A DNA stretch of 64,000 nucleotides from Nioella aestuarii (GCF_050896395.1 NZ_JBPBBA010000010.1:31458-95457); one strand, 5' to 3'. Shown: positions 9,282 to 18,572, counted from the stretch's first letter. Numbers and translations: made by a program. Notes: generated by a model not told the origin, from the letters alone.

Positions 9282-9386
9282 ATGGGGGTGGGCGCTGCAC
9301 GTATCAAGCACAAGGGAGGCTTCGTGGCAGGAATAAGGCAGATCTTTGCTTTGGCCGTGCTTGTCGTTTTGGGCGGGATCTACTGA
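9282..9386 (+). CDS. Possible small membrane peptide
   Basis: A 34-codon frame (ATG 9282) with an in-frame GTG at 9324 that is preceded, at good spacing, by AGGGAGG. The shorter form would be a 20-residue, mostly hydrophobic peptide, MAGIRQIFALAVLVVLGGIY, able to span a membrane once. No family is recognised. The Shine-Dalgarno plus hydrophobic run make it worth recording, but the frame is short enough to be chance. Confidence 0.3.
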   Translation: MGVGAARIKHKGGFVAGIRQIFALAVLVVLGGIY

Positions 9387-9826
9387 GGAATTCGGTCAAA
9401 AACCCCGTGATTCCAGTGCGCTCCCCGATGATTCGCGAATCAAATTAAGGCAAGAAAGTGCCAAACTGGGTACAAAGCGGGGCTAAATTTGCCATTGTTT
9501 CGCCTTATTAAGCAACCCTCGGTTGTATCTCGTTAACCTTAAAAAATATTAGTCCGAGTTTCAGCGTCTTCTGGTCGGAAACAAGCCGTGATTTTGCCGC
9601 GATTTGGATCGAGAGAGTGACTTCTGCCGTCCTCTCATCATTGTCGATGGGCTGTTTCCAATTTCTTAGGGGAACCTGACCAAATGGATAGGCATGAGCC
9701 GAATAAACAACCATAGATTGTATGAAGGCATGGCCACTGTTTCTTGAACCGCTACAATGCCGATCCGGACCTGTTTTCATGATCGCTCGAAACACTGAAA
9801 ACGCTCAACTTTTCCGGGGTTCTGTT
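9387..9826. other. A+T-rich intergenic region ahead of the EPS locus
   Basis: No convincing gene is seen. The base composition falls well below that of the neighbouring coding DNA, as is common for regulatory regions in front of exopolysaccharide genes. Minus-strand frames here lack ribosome sites and family features. Confidence 0.5.
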
Positions 9827-9918
9827 GCCACAATTTGGCCTAATTTGGACCTGCACGCATAGGTTGAATTTGTCAGAAAAAAATTGACGAAATTGTGCCA
9901 CAAATGCCAAATTGTGGC
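9827..9918. promoter_or_regulatory. Inverted-repeat operator candidate upstream of the ExoY-like gene
   Basis: GCCACAATTTGGC at 9827-9839 is the exact reverse complement of GCCAAATTGTGGC at 9906-9918. A nested pair, GCCACAA at 9897-9903 and TTGTGGC at 9912-9918, forms a second dyad with an 8-base spacer. The region between them is A+T-rich. It lies about 250-340 bases before the first EPS gene. A regulator-binding cluster is the likeliest reading; the regulator is unknown. Confidence 0.45.
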
Positions 9919-10164
9919 TGTGCGAAAGCGCTGGTCAGCCATGACTTGAGGCTGCTGCATCGCCGGGCTGCCACCCGGACGCAGCACCAAAAGGTGGGGA
10001 TGGATTGACCGCGATCCCGGGGGGGCCCGGTTAATCATCTGCGCCTGTCAGCACCCAAAATCTGAATGACTTTCTAATCCGCGCCATCAGTCGCAGGGCG
10101 GGGCAGGGAAGCTCTGTTTGTCGCGTCCGGAAACGGCCGCACCCCTTTAGGAGGGTGAAGTACA

Positions 10165-10851
10165 ATGTATGAGCGTTTCGGCCTCTATAGCCAAGGCGAA
10201 GCTCCCCACGCTGTTCTGCCGATCCGGCTGAACAATTCGCGATCCGTCTATCGCCGTTACGCCAAACGAGCGCTGGATATCGCCATTGTGCTTCTGGCGG
10301 CACTGCCCGCCACGATCATCGTAATGATTTCGGCCCTTATCCTTGTTTTGCGGGAAGGCGGATCACCGTTCTATCGGCAGGAACGGATCGGGCTGAACGG
10401 TCAAGTCTTTGGTATGTGGAAGCTACGTACCATGGTCAAAAACGCCGATCTGGTGCTGGAAAGCTACCTGTCCGAAAATCCCGCGGCGCGCGCTGAGTGG
10501 GATTGTCACCAGAAACTGAAGAATGATCCCCGTATCACCCCGTTCGGCCATTTTCTGCGCCGCTCGTCGCTGGATGAGCTGCCACAGCTGTGGAACGTCT
10601 TGGTGGGGGAGATGTCGATCGTTGGTCCCCGGCCCATGATGTGCAATCAGCGGGCGCTCTACCCCGGCACGGAATATTATGTCATGCGTCCGGGGATAAC
10701 CGGTTTCTGGCAGACCTCCAGCCGCAATGACAGCAGCTTCCACGAACGCGCGGGATACGACAAGGAATACTACCGAATGCTGTCGCTACGCACCGATCTG
10801 GCGATTATCGGTCGGACCTTTAGCGTGGTGCTGCGCGGGACAGGTTGCTGA
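10165..10851 (+). CDS. ExoY-like undecaprenyl-phosphate sugar-1-phosphate transferase
   Basis: Bacterial sugar transferase that starts exopolysaccharide synthesis by moving a sugar-1-phosphate (often galactose or glucose) from a UDP-sugar to undecaprenyl phosphate at the inner membrane. Its 228 residues show one N-terminal membrane segment (ALDIAIVLLAALPATIIVMI) and the family blocks GGSPFYRQERIGLNG, WKLRTMV, RSSLDELPQLWNVLVGEMS and VGPRP, with GITGFWQ near the end. It lacks the extra N-terminal helices of WbaP-type enzymes, so it is the short ExoY form. AGGAGGG upstream supports the start. Its 3' end overlaps a convergent glycosyltransferase by 32 bases. Confidence 0.92.
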   Translation: MYERFGLYSQGEAPHAVLPIRLNNSRSVYRRYAKRALDIAIVLLAALPATIIVMISALILVLREGGSPFYRQERIGLNGQVFGMWKLRTMVKNADLVLESYLSENPAARAEWDCHQKLKNDPRITPFGHFLRRSSLDELPQLWNVLVGEMSIVGPRPMMCNQRALYPGTEYYVMRPGITGFWQTSSRNDSSFHERAGYDKEYYRMLSLRTDLAIIGRTFSVVLRGTGC

Positions 10852-12031
10852 CTGCATCCCGCAGCAGCCCGGCAACCGTCTGCCCCCAGGAGTCCCAGTT
10901 CAACCGCTCCTCGTATAGCTCCCTTGCTCTTTTGCGTAGTTCGACATGCGTATCCGGAGACTGGAGATAGCCGGAGATCACTTCGGCAAACGCACCGGCA
11001 TCCGTGCCAAGCGGCAGGGCATGGCCGTTTAGTCCGTTCCAGACCGGCACGCCGCCCACATCAAGGCAGAGCGATGGAAGCCCGTAGGCAGACGCCTCGC
11101 AAAAGGCAAAGCCATAGGACTCCATGGAGGGCATAAGCAAGAAATGGGCGCGGCGGAAGCAGTCATCGAAGATCTGCAACTCTTCCGGCTTGGCCTTGTT
11201 CAGATGCGGATGCACGGTCATAGCGCCCCGGTCGATCTCGGGTGGTGGGGTGCAGCCGATCACGGTCAGGCGCGCATCAACGCCCTGTTCCCGCAGCGCT
11301 GCAACCGTGGCTGCGGTGATCCAGCCGCCCTTTGCTGTCCAGTCACGCCCGACCAGCAGGATTTCAACCGGCCCATCAGGGGTGAGGGGCGTCGGTGGCG
11401 CAACGCCGGGATCAGGTACATTCGCGCCCCAGGGAACAGTCAAAGATCGGTCGGGTGACAGACCGTAGCGGTCATTCACTGCACCGCTCAGCCAATCAGA
11501 GGGCCAGAGCGCGAGGTCAAGCGCCTGGAAGGTGCGCCGCTCGGCTGCTTCGATCAAAGGGTCGAGCACCCGCGAGGGCGAAAACCATGACCCAAAGCTC
11601 TGCCCGATTGGAGAGTTCTTGTAGGTGGTTGGCGTCGCGTCCGAGCTATAGGCCGTCACCATCGGATAGGGCAGACGCAGCCGGTGCAAAGAATGGAAGG
11701 AATAAGCGCCGAACAGAACATCAAACTGCTCCTTGGACAGCGCCCTTTGAACCCGCTGCGCAATCAACCTCGACAAAAGCAGGTGTAGCCGCCAGCGGGC
11801 CCGAATGCTGAGAGCCTCCGGTGCGGCCAGAACCGCCCTGCGCAGCGGCTCGGCGAGCCCCCAATCCTGTGGCAGGACCGTCACATCGCCTGCATGGGTT
11901 TCCAGCGCCGATAACATCCGGGCATTGCCGCCCGAATAGAGCGTCGCATCACGTGGATCGAAATCGCACAGATAGGCGATTTTCAGACGTCTATCGTTGC
12001 CTGCACTCAAGACACTGCCTTTCGCTCTCAA
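10820..12031 (-). CDS. Glycosyltransferase, GT4-like
   Basis: A 403-residue GT-B fold protein. The N-terminal half begins LKIAYLCDFDPRDATLYSGG, the C-terminal half has VEILLVGRDWTAKGGW and ends in the donor-binding PSMESYGFAFCEASAYGLPSL block, with the EX7E-like spacing of GT4 retaining enzymes. It would add one sugar to the EPS repeat on the cytoplasmic face. The start is uncertain: 12031 is a TTG, and another TTG at 12010 with AAAGGCAG before it gives a protein starting at SAGNDRRLKI. The gene is divergent from the next glycosyltransferase. Confidence 0.85.
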   Translation of the reverse strand: MRAKGSVLSAGNDRRLKIAYLCDFDPRDATLYSGGNARMLSALETHAGDVTVLPQDWGLAEPLRRAVLAAPEALSIRARWRLHLLLSRLIAQRVQRALSKEQFDVLFGAYSFHSLHRLRLPYPMVTAYSSDATPTTYKNSPIGQSFGSWFSPSRVLDPLIEAAERRTFQALDLALWPSDWLSGAVNDRYGLSPDRSLTVPWGANVPDPGVAPPTPLTPDGPVEILLVGRDWTAKGGWITAATVAALREQGVDARLTVIGCTPPPEIDRGAMTVHPHLNKAKPEELQIFDDCFRRAHFLLMPSMESYGFAFCEASAYGLPSLCLDVGGVPVWNGLNGHALPLGTDAGAFAEVISGYLQSPDTHVELRKRARELYEERLNWDSWGQTVAGLLRDAVSNLSRAAPR

Positions 12032-12380
12032 TCCTCAGATGGGGCATATTTCTGCCCAATGTTCCGGGTATACCCCGTGTTATACCCCCCTTTAGGGGGG
12101 AAACCGGGCATAAACATGACGCAGCAGACGTAAAGGACAACCGGATACAGGCATGACAATAGCGCTCGCCACTTTCTCGCCGGTGATACAGCTGGCTTTG
12201 TTGACCTGTCCGTTTGTCAGGCCGCCACGGGGCCATGCGATATGGGCCTCGCAGATCCCGAATGCCGCGCTGATTCCGGTTGGGATTCTGCCCGCCGCTA
12301 TAGCGGGATGTTCCAATCCGATTCAGATGCCCCGGTGCGGCAGGGCACTCACCTCACTGCGTAGAATGTTGTAGCGCCTC
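12032..12380. promoter_or_regulatory. Intergenic promoter region between divergent glycosyltransferases
   Basis: About 350 bases with no convincing gene; a 73-codon plus-strand frame starting at 12153 has no ribosome site or family feature. At 12085-12100 a CCCCCC-TTTA-GGGGGG hairpin is preceded by the near-repeat TATACCCC at 12069 and 12081. The stretch must carry promoters for both flanking genes. Confidence 0.5.
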
Positions 12381-13700
12381 ATGACTCAATCCCGCCCCCG
12401 AATTCTGATTATCGCTGAGTCAGCGAACCCCGAATGGGTCAGCGTGCCGCTGATCGGCTGGTCCTTGTCCCGGGCACTGGCAAAGGTTGCCGATGTGCAT
12501 CTGGTGACGCAAATCCGCAATCGTGACGCAATCTTGCGGGCCGGGCTGGTGGAGGGACAGGACTTCACGGCCATAGATTCCGAGGCCTTCGCGCGCCCGC
12601 TTTGGGCTATCGGTGAAAAGCTGCGGGGCGGTGGCGGTAAAGGCTGGACCACGCTGCAACTGATCAACGCCCTGTCCTATCCGCATTTTGAAAGGCTGAT
12701 CTGGCGGCGGTTCGGGGCAGACATCCGGGCCGGGCGCTTTGACATCGTTCACCGGGTGACGCCGCTCTCGCCCACCATTTCCAGTGCGTTGGCTGCAAAA
12801 TGCGCCCGTGCTGGCGTGCCCTTTGTGCTTGGTCCGCTTAACGGAGGCGTGCCGTGGCCTAAAGAATTCGACGCCGAGCGGCGGCAGGAAAAAGAATGGC
12901 TGAGCTATATACGCGGGGTCTACAAAGCTCTGCCGGGACGCAGGCGGACGCTGAAACACGCCGCCGCGATCATTGCCGGGTCCGGCCACACTAAGGGCGA
13001 AATCCCTGCCTCGATGCAATCAAAGACGTTTTACATTCCTGAGAATGCCATTGACCCCAAGCGGTTTACCAAACGGGCGGATCCGGGCCGGGAAGGGCCA
13101 CTGCGCGCCTGTTTCATCGGGCGCATGGTGCCCTACAAGGGCCCTGATATGCTGCTGGACGCCGCAGCGCCGCTGCTTCGTGACGGGCGGATGGTGCTCG
13201 ATATGGTGGGAGATGGCCCCCTGTCGCCTGCATTGAAAGCGCAGGCCGAAGCGCTCGGCGTTACGGGCGCTGTCACGTTTCACGGCTGGCTGGAACATGG
13301 GGCGGTTCAGGACGTGTTGGCCGGGTCCAACCTCATGGCGTTCCCGTCGATCAGGGAATTTGGTGGCGGCGTGGTGCTGGAGGCGATGGCCCTTGGCGTT
13401 CCTTCGCTGATTGTCGACTATGCAGGACCCGCGGAATTGCTGACGGAGGGAACTGGATGGAAGGTGCCCATGGGAAACAGGGCTGCGATCATCTCGGGTT
13501 TTCGGGCGGAACTGGAGCGATTGGAGGCAGACCGTCCCGCCCTGATCCGCGCAGGGCAGGCAGGCTTGGACAGAGTGGCGAGCCAGTTTACATGGTGCAG
13601 GAAAGCTGACCAGATATCAGAGATTTACGATTGGATGTTAGGAGAACGCGATGACCGGCCGGAACCGATGTTGGAGAAGCGGAACCATGCGGCTGACTAA
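12381..13700 (+). CDS. Glycosyltransferase, GT4 family
   Basis: A 439-residue retaining glycosyltransferase of the EPS locus. The N-terminal domain starts PRILIIAESANPEWVSVPL; the C-terminal donor domain has LRACFIGRMVPYKGPDMLLDA, the phosphate-binding start of GT4 C-domains, and the acidic pair in FPSIREFGGGVVLEAMALGVP (EFGGGVVLE, the EX7E motif). No membrane segment is seen. The gene ends 14 bases inside the next gene, suggesting co-transcription with the secreted SGNH/glycosidase-like protein. Confidence 0.9.
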   Translation: MTQSRPRILIIAESANPEWVSVPLIGWSLSRALAKVADVHLVTQIRNRDAILRAGLVEGQDFTAIDSEAFARPLWAIGEKLRGGGGKGWTTLQLINALSYPHFERLIWRRFGADIRAGRFDIVHRVTPLSPTISSALAAKCARAGVPFVLGPLNGGVPWPKEFDAERRQEKEWLSYIRGVYKALPGRRRTLKHAAAIIAGSGHTKGEIPASMQSKTFYIPENAIDPKRFTKRADPGREGPLRACFIGRMVPYKGPDMLLDAAAPLLRDGRMVLDMVGDGPLSPALKAQAEALGVTGAVTFHGWLEHGAVQDVLAGSNLMAFPSIREFGGGVVLEAMALGVPSLIVDYAGPAELLTEGTGWKVPMGNRAAIISGFRAELERLEADRPALIRAGQAGLDRVASQFTWCRKADQISEIYDWMLGERDDRPEPMLEKRNHAAD

Positions 13701-16464
13701 GATTGTCGGAGCTCTGGCGCTGTGCCTGCTGGCCGCGCAGCCCATTCATGCGCAGCAGCAGGATATCCGTGCTTTCATCTACGGCAATTCGCTGATCAAC
13801 CACGTCTCTGGCAGCGACGAGACGACGATGCCGTTTTGGCTGTCGATCCTCGCGCAGGCTGGCGGGCATGGATTTGCCGCAGACGGGGCATTTGGCGCGC
13901 CGCTACAGTTTGCCGATCAACTACCGCCGGAGCCCAACTGGTCTTTTCAGAACGTGACCTCGATCTGGGATTCCGAACGCTTCGCTTTCCGTCGTGCGAA
14001 TTTCAACACGATTATCCTGAACAACGCCAACTTCATTCAGGCAAATCCGCCCGATGCGCCCTATGAATGGGGCAATCCGCAAGGCTATAGCCCTCTGTCC
14101 GCCACCTTGCGTGTCTTTGACTGGACCGAATTTCAGGCCCGTGGCGCGCGGTTCTTTATCTATGAAGGCTGGTCCGATCTGGCGCTGATTTCCAATCGAT
14201 TTCCCCCGCGGGCGCGGGCGCTGGCGCGCTATCATGACTATAACCGGGGCGACTATCACGACTGGTACGTTGAATACGTAGACATGATCCGCGAAGCGCG
14301 GCCTGAACTGGATGTGACCCTGATCCCCGTGGCGTCCATTCTGGCAGAGCTGTTCAGCGAAGGATCGTTGGCTGACCTTGAGGCGACCGATCTTTATCTC
14401 GATGATGCGCCGCATGGAACACCAACCCTGTATTTTCTTGCTGCACTGGTGACTTACACGGCGATCTTCAACGAAGAGCCGCCTGCGACAGTAGACCTTC
14501 CCGACAGCATCCATGCCGACGTGCGAGAGGGTTACGCCGATATCGCAGGTTTCATCTGGGCTCGGATCCAGGGCAGTGCGTTTGAAGATCACGCCAGCCT
14601 GACACCTGAAACCGGCCTCACCGATCCGGCGCTGGCCATGGGGCTGACGGGGCTGTCAGAATGGTCCACCCAGATGCCATTCATCAATCTTATGCGCTCT
14701 GCGCGCCCCTGGATCGGACATCTGGAGGGACAATGGGGCGGCATCGACGCAAGCGAGCTTGAGCTCTCGAACTACTTGACCCCGGAAGGATGGCCGCTTG
14801 GGTTGCCAGAGGGGGTGGTGGCGCTCGAGAGCTTCATTCTGAGCGATCTGCCACCGGAGGCTGTCGGCGCTGCCGGGCGCTATCGCGTCACATGGACCGG
14901 GCGCGGCACGTTCCGGCTTGGCGGGCGGGTCGAGAATGTCGACATGGGCGATCACGAGGCGTGGTTTGATTTCACCCCCGGCGAAGGCCCGGTTGCCTTG
15001 CGCATAGAAGCCACGGATGCCGCCGATCCGATCCGCGATATCGTGGTGCTGCGCGCCGAACATATCCCGCTTTACGAACTGGGGGAAATGTTCAACCCAG
15101 ACTGGATCAGCCGCATTCGGGATCTGCGTAGTGTGCGCTTCATGGACTGGATGGACACCAATGCATCGCCCCAGGTGATCTGGACAGATCGCCCGCGCAT
15201 GTCGGATTATACCTGGGTGCGCCGTGGCGTGCCCGTTGAAGTGATGGTGCGGCTGGCCAATCAGATCGGCGCGGATCCGTGGTTCACATTGCCCCATATG
15301 GCCGATGACCGATATGTGCGCGCCTTCGCGTCCTATGTGGAGGAACGGCTGGCACCCGATTTGCGGGTTTACGCGGAATGGTCGAACGAGGTCTGGAATT
15401 TCCTGTTTGCGCAAGCGCATTGGGCGGCGGACATGGCCGCAATTCGTTGGGACGGGGCGGATGGCGACGCATGGATGCAATATGCCGGGCTGCGCGCGGC
15501 TCAGGTGGCGGATATCTGGGCTGAAGTCTTTGAGGGGCAAGAAGATCGTCTGATCCGTGTAATCGCAACGCAGACCTCATGGCCGGGGCTGGAAGTGCCA
15601 TTGCTAGAGGCACCGCTGGCCCAGGCAGAGGGCCATCCGGCCCCCTATGAAAGCTTCGACGCCTACGCGGTCGCAGGGTATTTCGGGACGGAACTGGGCA
15701 GCGATGAACGGGTAGGCGAGGTTCTGAGCTGGATCGATCGTGATGACCGCTTTGATCTGGCCGCACGGGTACTAAGGCGCGGCAGTCTGGGCGAGTTGAT
15801 CGACACCTGGCTGCCCTATCATGCCGATGTGGCGGCCGATCACTGCCTGTCCATGGTGATGTACGAGGGTGGCACCCATGTGGTGGGGCTTGGAGACAAT
15901 GTCTGGAACGAGGATCTGACGCGCTTCCTGATCGACTTCAACTACTCCCCTCAAATGTCTGAAATATATTCAGAACTGCTAGCGGGATGGCGCGATAGTG
16001 GTGGAACGCTGTTCAATGCTGCTGTCGATGTCAGCGCCGCAAGCCAGTGGGGAAGCTGGGGTGCACTGCGCCATCTGGATGACACAACGGCCCGGTGGGC
16101 CACGCTCATGGCCTACAACGCCACGGCGGGTGGTTGGGAAACCCGAGCCACCGACACCTTTGCCCACGGTGTTTACAGATGGGGCAGCGCCGGGCGCGAT
16201 GATCTGACCGGCACCGCGCAGCGTGATATCTTTGTTGCGGGCGATGGCAATGACCGGCTGTTTCTGGGGCCCGGGGACCGCGCCCATGGCGGCGGTGGTC
16301 AGGATCTCGCGGTGTTGCCGGGGCAATCGGCCGATTATGCACTGGTCGAGGAAGACGGCCGCATGATCCTGAACGGACCGGATGGGCCGATCTGGCTGGT
16401 GTCAGTAGAGGTGGCGGAGTTCGAAAGTGAACCGGGGGTTCTTTATGGGCTGGAAAGCGACTAA
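13687..16464 (+). CDS. Secreted protein with SGNH-hydrolase-like N-terminus and clan-A glycosidase-like barrel
   Basis: A 925-residue exported protein. The ATG at 13687 was chosen over the one at 13651 because it directly begins a signal peptide (MRLTKIVGALALCLLAAQPI, cleavage near HAQQ) and has GGAG 10 bases upstream. Residues about 27-300 resemble an SGNH hydrolase: GNSL at 33-36 (candidate Ser35) and DDAPHG at 239-244 (candidate Asp and His243). Residues about 450-800 read like a (beta/alpha)8 glycosidase: EWSNEVWN places a candidate acid/base Glu568 after Asn, and MVMYEGG a candidate nucleophile Glu727. The C-terminus (about 840-925) has a short RTX-like GDGNDRLFLGPGDRAHGGGG. Function in EPS trimming or deacylation is inference. 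Confidence 0.6.
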   Translation: MRLTKIVGALALCLLAAQPIHAQQQDIRAFIYGNSLINHVSGSDETTMPFWLSILAQAGGHGFAADGAFGAPLQFADQLPPEPNWSFQNVTSIWDSERFAFRRANFNTIILNNANFIQANPPDAPYEWGNPQGYSPLSATLRVFDWTEFQARGARFFIYEGWSDLALISNRFPPRARALARYHDYNRGDYHDWYVEYVDMIREARPELDVTLIPVASILAELFSEGSLADLEATDLYLDDAPHGTPTLYFLAALVTYTAIFNEEPPATVDLPDSIHADVREGYADIAGFIWARIQGSAFEDHASLTPETGLTDPALAMGLTGLSEWSTQMPFINLMRSARPWIGHLEGQWGGIDASELELSNYLTPEGWPLGLPEGVVALESFILSDLPPEAVGAAGRYRVTWTGRGTFRLGGRVENVDMGDHEAWFDFTPGEGPVALRIEATDAADPIRDIVVLRAEHIPLYELGEMFNPDWISRIRDLRSVRFMDWMDTNASPQVIWTDRPRMSDYTWVRRGVPVEVMVRLANQIGADPWFTLPHMADDRYVRAFASYVEERLAPDLRVYAEWSNEVWNFLFAQAHWAADMAAIRWDGADGDAWMQYAGLRAAQVADIWAEVFEGQEDRLIRVIATQTSWPGLEVPLLEAPLAQAEGHPAPYESFDAYAVAGYFGTELGSDERVGEVLSWIDRDDRFDLAARVLRRGSLGELIDTWLPYHADVAADHCLSMVMYEGGTHVVGLGDNVWNEDLTRFLIDFNYSPQMSEIYSELLAGWRDSGGTLFNAAVDVSAASQWGSWGALRHLDDTTARWATLMAYNATAGGWETRATDTFAHGVYRWGSAGRDDLTGTAQRDIFVAGDGNDRLFLGPGDRAHGGGGQDLAVLPGQSADYALVEEDGRMILNGPDGPIWLVSVEVAEFESEPGVLYGLESD

Positions 16465-16476
16465 GCGATGACGCGC

Positions 16477-17676
16477 CTAACCCCACACCCCTTTGATCAG
16501 CATTTCAGCCCCGCGCCCGGAGTGGAAGCCCGCGACAATGCGTTGACGCCCGGCAGCCGACAGCGTGGCGCAACGATCCGGGTCATCCGCAAGCGATGCA
16601 ATGGCCTCGGCCAGCGCCTTGGGGCTTTTGGGGGGTACCAAAACCGCATCCACCCCGTCGCGTATCAATTCCGGCACACCGCCCGCATTTGTGCCGATCG
16701 TGGGGGTTCCGCAGCTCATCGCCTCCATCAAGGCGACGCCAAGCGGCTCATGCCAGCTGGCCAGAACAAACAGATGCGCCACGCGGATTTCGTCGCGCAC
16801 CCGGCCTGCATCGACCGCACCAAGCAGGCGGACGTGATCGCCAAGGCCAAGCTCGGCAATGCGTGCGTCCAGCACTTTGCGATAGCCCGATCCGCCATCA
16901 TCATCCTGACCGGCGATGGTCAATTGCACGTCGCGCCCCTGATCCAGCAGCAGCCGGACAGCGGCCATCAGATCCTGATGACCTTTGACGATATTGAGCC
17001 GCCCGCAGGAGAAAAGCCGCAGAGGCTCACCTGCGCCTACGGGCCGGTAGGGGCCAGCCGGGGTCAGCACGTCGGTATCGACGCCCATGGGCTGGATGTA
17101 GAGACGGTCGGGCAGGTCATCCGGCATCTCCGCCAGCATCTCGGCCTTCAGTTTTTCCGTGATGATCGACGCAAACTCTGCATACCGCCATTTGAAGCGC
17201 TGGCCTGGGCCATAGTCGGACAAAGGGCCATGCAGCGACAGAGAATAGCGCGGACCACCCATGCGACGGGCGATCGCCGCAATCAGCGCCGCGCGGCCGC
17301 AGGAATGCACATGCACATGGGTTATGCCGTGCGACCGGCAATGGCGGATCAGGCGTGCGGCGGCGGGGATCGAGACCGCGATGTCCTTAACCATCGCCTT
17401 TCCCTCGGCCCGCGCCTCGGCCAGCAGATCGGCATAGGGCAGCCGGGGCAGGGCAGACAGCCCCGCCAGCACGTCTGGCTTGCCAAGATAAGTGGTTCGG
17501 TTCATCGCGCCGACAGACCAGTCATGCGCCACAAGGCCGGCAGGCGGATGCCGGGTGGACAAAAGGTCGACGGTCACGCCGCGCTTTTCCAGTTCCGCAA
17601 TCTCTCTCCAGAAGAAGATATGCGTCTGGCCGGGGAATTGCGGCACCAGATAGCCGAGTATGCGCCTGTCGGTCAT
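16477..17676 (-). CDS. Glycosyltransferase, GT4 family
   Basis: A 399-residue GT-B glycosyltransferase, convergent with the secreted hydrolase-like gene. The start MTDRRILGYLVPQFPGQTHI has the open QTHIFFWREIAELEKRG helix typical of GT4 enzymes that act on EPS repeats. The C-terminal domain has LRLFSCGRLNIVKGHQDLM and the signature SWHEPLGVALMEAMSCGTP with the two glutamates of the EX7E motif. AGGCAAG before the ATG is an acceptable ribosome site. Donor sugar and acceptor are unknown. Confidence 0.9.
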   Translation of the reverse strand: MTDRRILGYLVPQFPGQTHIFFWREIAELEKRGVTVDLLSTRHPPAGLVAHDWSVGAMNRTTYLGKPDVLAGLSALPRLPYADLLAEARAEGKAMVKDIAVSIPAAARLIRHCRSHGITHVHVHSCGRAALIAAIARRMGGPRYSLSLHGPLSDYGPGQRFKWRYAEFASIITEKLKAEMLAEMPDDLPDRLYIQPMGVDTDVLTPAGPYRPVGAGEPLRLFSCGRLNIVKGHQDLMAAVRLLLDQGRDVQLTIAGQDDDGGSGYRKVLDARIAELGLGDHVRLLGAVDAGRVRDEIRVAHLFVLASWHEPLGVALMEAMSCGTPTIGTNAGGVPELIRDGVDAVLVPPKSPKALAEAIASLADDPDRCATLSAAGRQRIVAGFHSGRGAEMLIKGVWG

Positions 17677-17753
17677 GGAATGTCTTGCCTGTCACTGCCC
17701 GCACCTAACCTGCGGAAATTCGCTTTGAAGGTCAAAGACAAAAGGGGATGGGC

Positions 17754-18572
17754 ATGATCTCGGTAATCATTCCGGCCCATAACGAGGCCGGGTACATCGG
17801 CAAATGTCTTGACGCGGTTCTTGCCAGCCGTGGCATTGCTTCAGCCGAGGTGATTGTTGCGGCAAATGGCTGTACGGACGAAACGGCCCAGATTGCTGAA
17901 AGCTATGCAGAGCGCTTTGCCAAAAAGGGCTGGCGCTATTGCGCGTTGGATATCGCGGCGCCGGGCAAAACCGAAGCTCTCAACAAGGCCGAGGTCATGG
18001 CAACCTATCCGATGCGGCTTTTTCTGGATGCCGATGTTCTTGTGACGCCGGGCCTCATTGCCGGAATCGCGGGCGTGCTTGACCGGCCAGAACCAGCCTA
18101 TGCATCTGGAATGATCGTGGTGACAGGTGAGGGGGCGACTTCGCGGGCCTATGCGAGGTTCTGGGCGCGGCTGCCCTTCATGGCGACGGGTGTGCCCGGA
18201 TGTGGTGTTTTTGCCGTGAATGGTCTGGGTCGGGCGCGCTGGTCAAGATTTCCTGACATCATCGCGGATGATTACTATGTGCGCCTGCTATTTTCCCCGT
18301 CCGAACGGCATCTGGTGCCAGCCGAGTTTGACTGGCCGGTGGCGGAAGGGTTCTATCGTCTGGTAAAGGTGCGCCGACGCCAGAATGCAGGTGTGGCTGA
18401 AATTGCACATAAATTCCCGGAACTTATGACGAATGAAGAGATCATTCCGCCGGCTGAGAGGTCGATCATGAAACTGGCAGGTCAGGATCTCTCGGGCTTC
18501 CTTGTTTACGGGCTGGTTGCATTCATGTGCAAAATTTTGCCCGCGCCAAAGGGATGGGATCGGGGCCGATGA
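17754..18572 (+). CDS. Glycosyltransferase, GT2 family
   Basis: A 272-residue inverting glycosyltransferase with a GT-A fold. It begins MISVIIPAHNEAGYIGKCLD, carries the nucleotide-binding ANGCTDET, and the metal-binding LFLDADVLVTPG (DxD) near residue 92. A C-terminal QDLSGFLVYGLVAFMCKILP may touch the membrane. The ATG at 17748 is also possible, but AAAAGGGG sits at better distance from 17754. The stop overlaps the ATG of the flippase gene (ATGA at 18569-18572), showing translational coupling. Confidence 0.9.
   Translation: MISVIIPAHNEAGYIGKCLDAVLASRGIASAEVIVAANGCTDETAQIAESYAERFAKKGWRYCALDIAAPGKTEALNKAEVMATYPMRLFLDADVLVTPGLIAGIAGVLDRPEPAYASGMIVVTGEGATSRAYARFWARLPFMATGVPGCGVFAVNGLGRARWSRFPDIIADDYYVRLLFSPSERHLVPAEFDWPVAEGFYRLVKVRRRQNAGVAEIAHKFPELMTNEEIIPPAERSIMKLAGQDLSGFLVYGLVAFMCKILPAPKGWDRGR

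Noticed and set aside
12085..12100. CCCCCC-TTTA-GGGGGG as a terminator
   Set aside because: It lies upstream of both divergent genes and is not followed by a T tract in either direction; kept only as a structural note.
12153..12374. 73-codon frame in the divergent EPS promoter region
   Set aside because: No ribosome site, no recognisable domain; better explained as promoter DNA.
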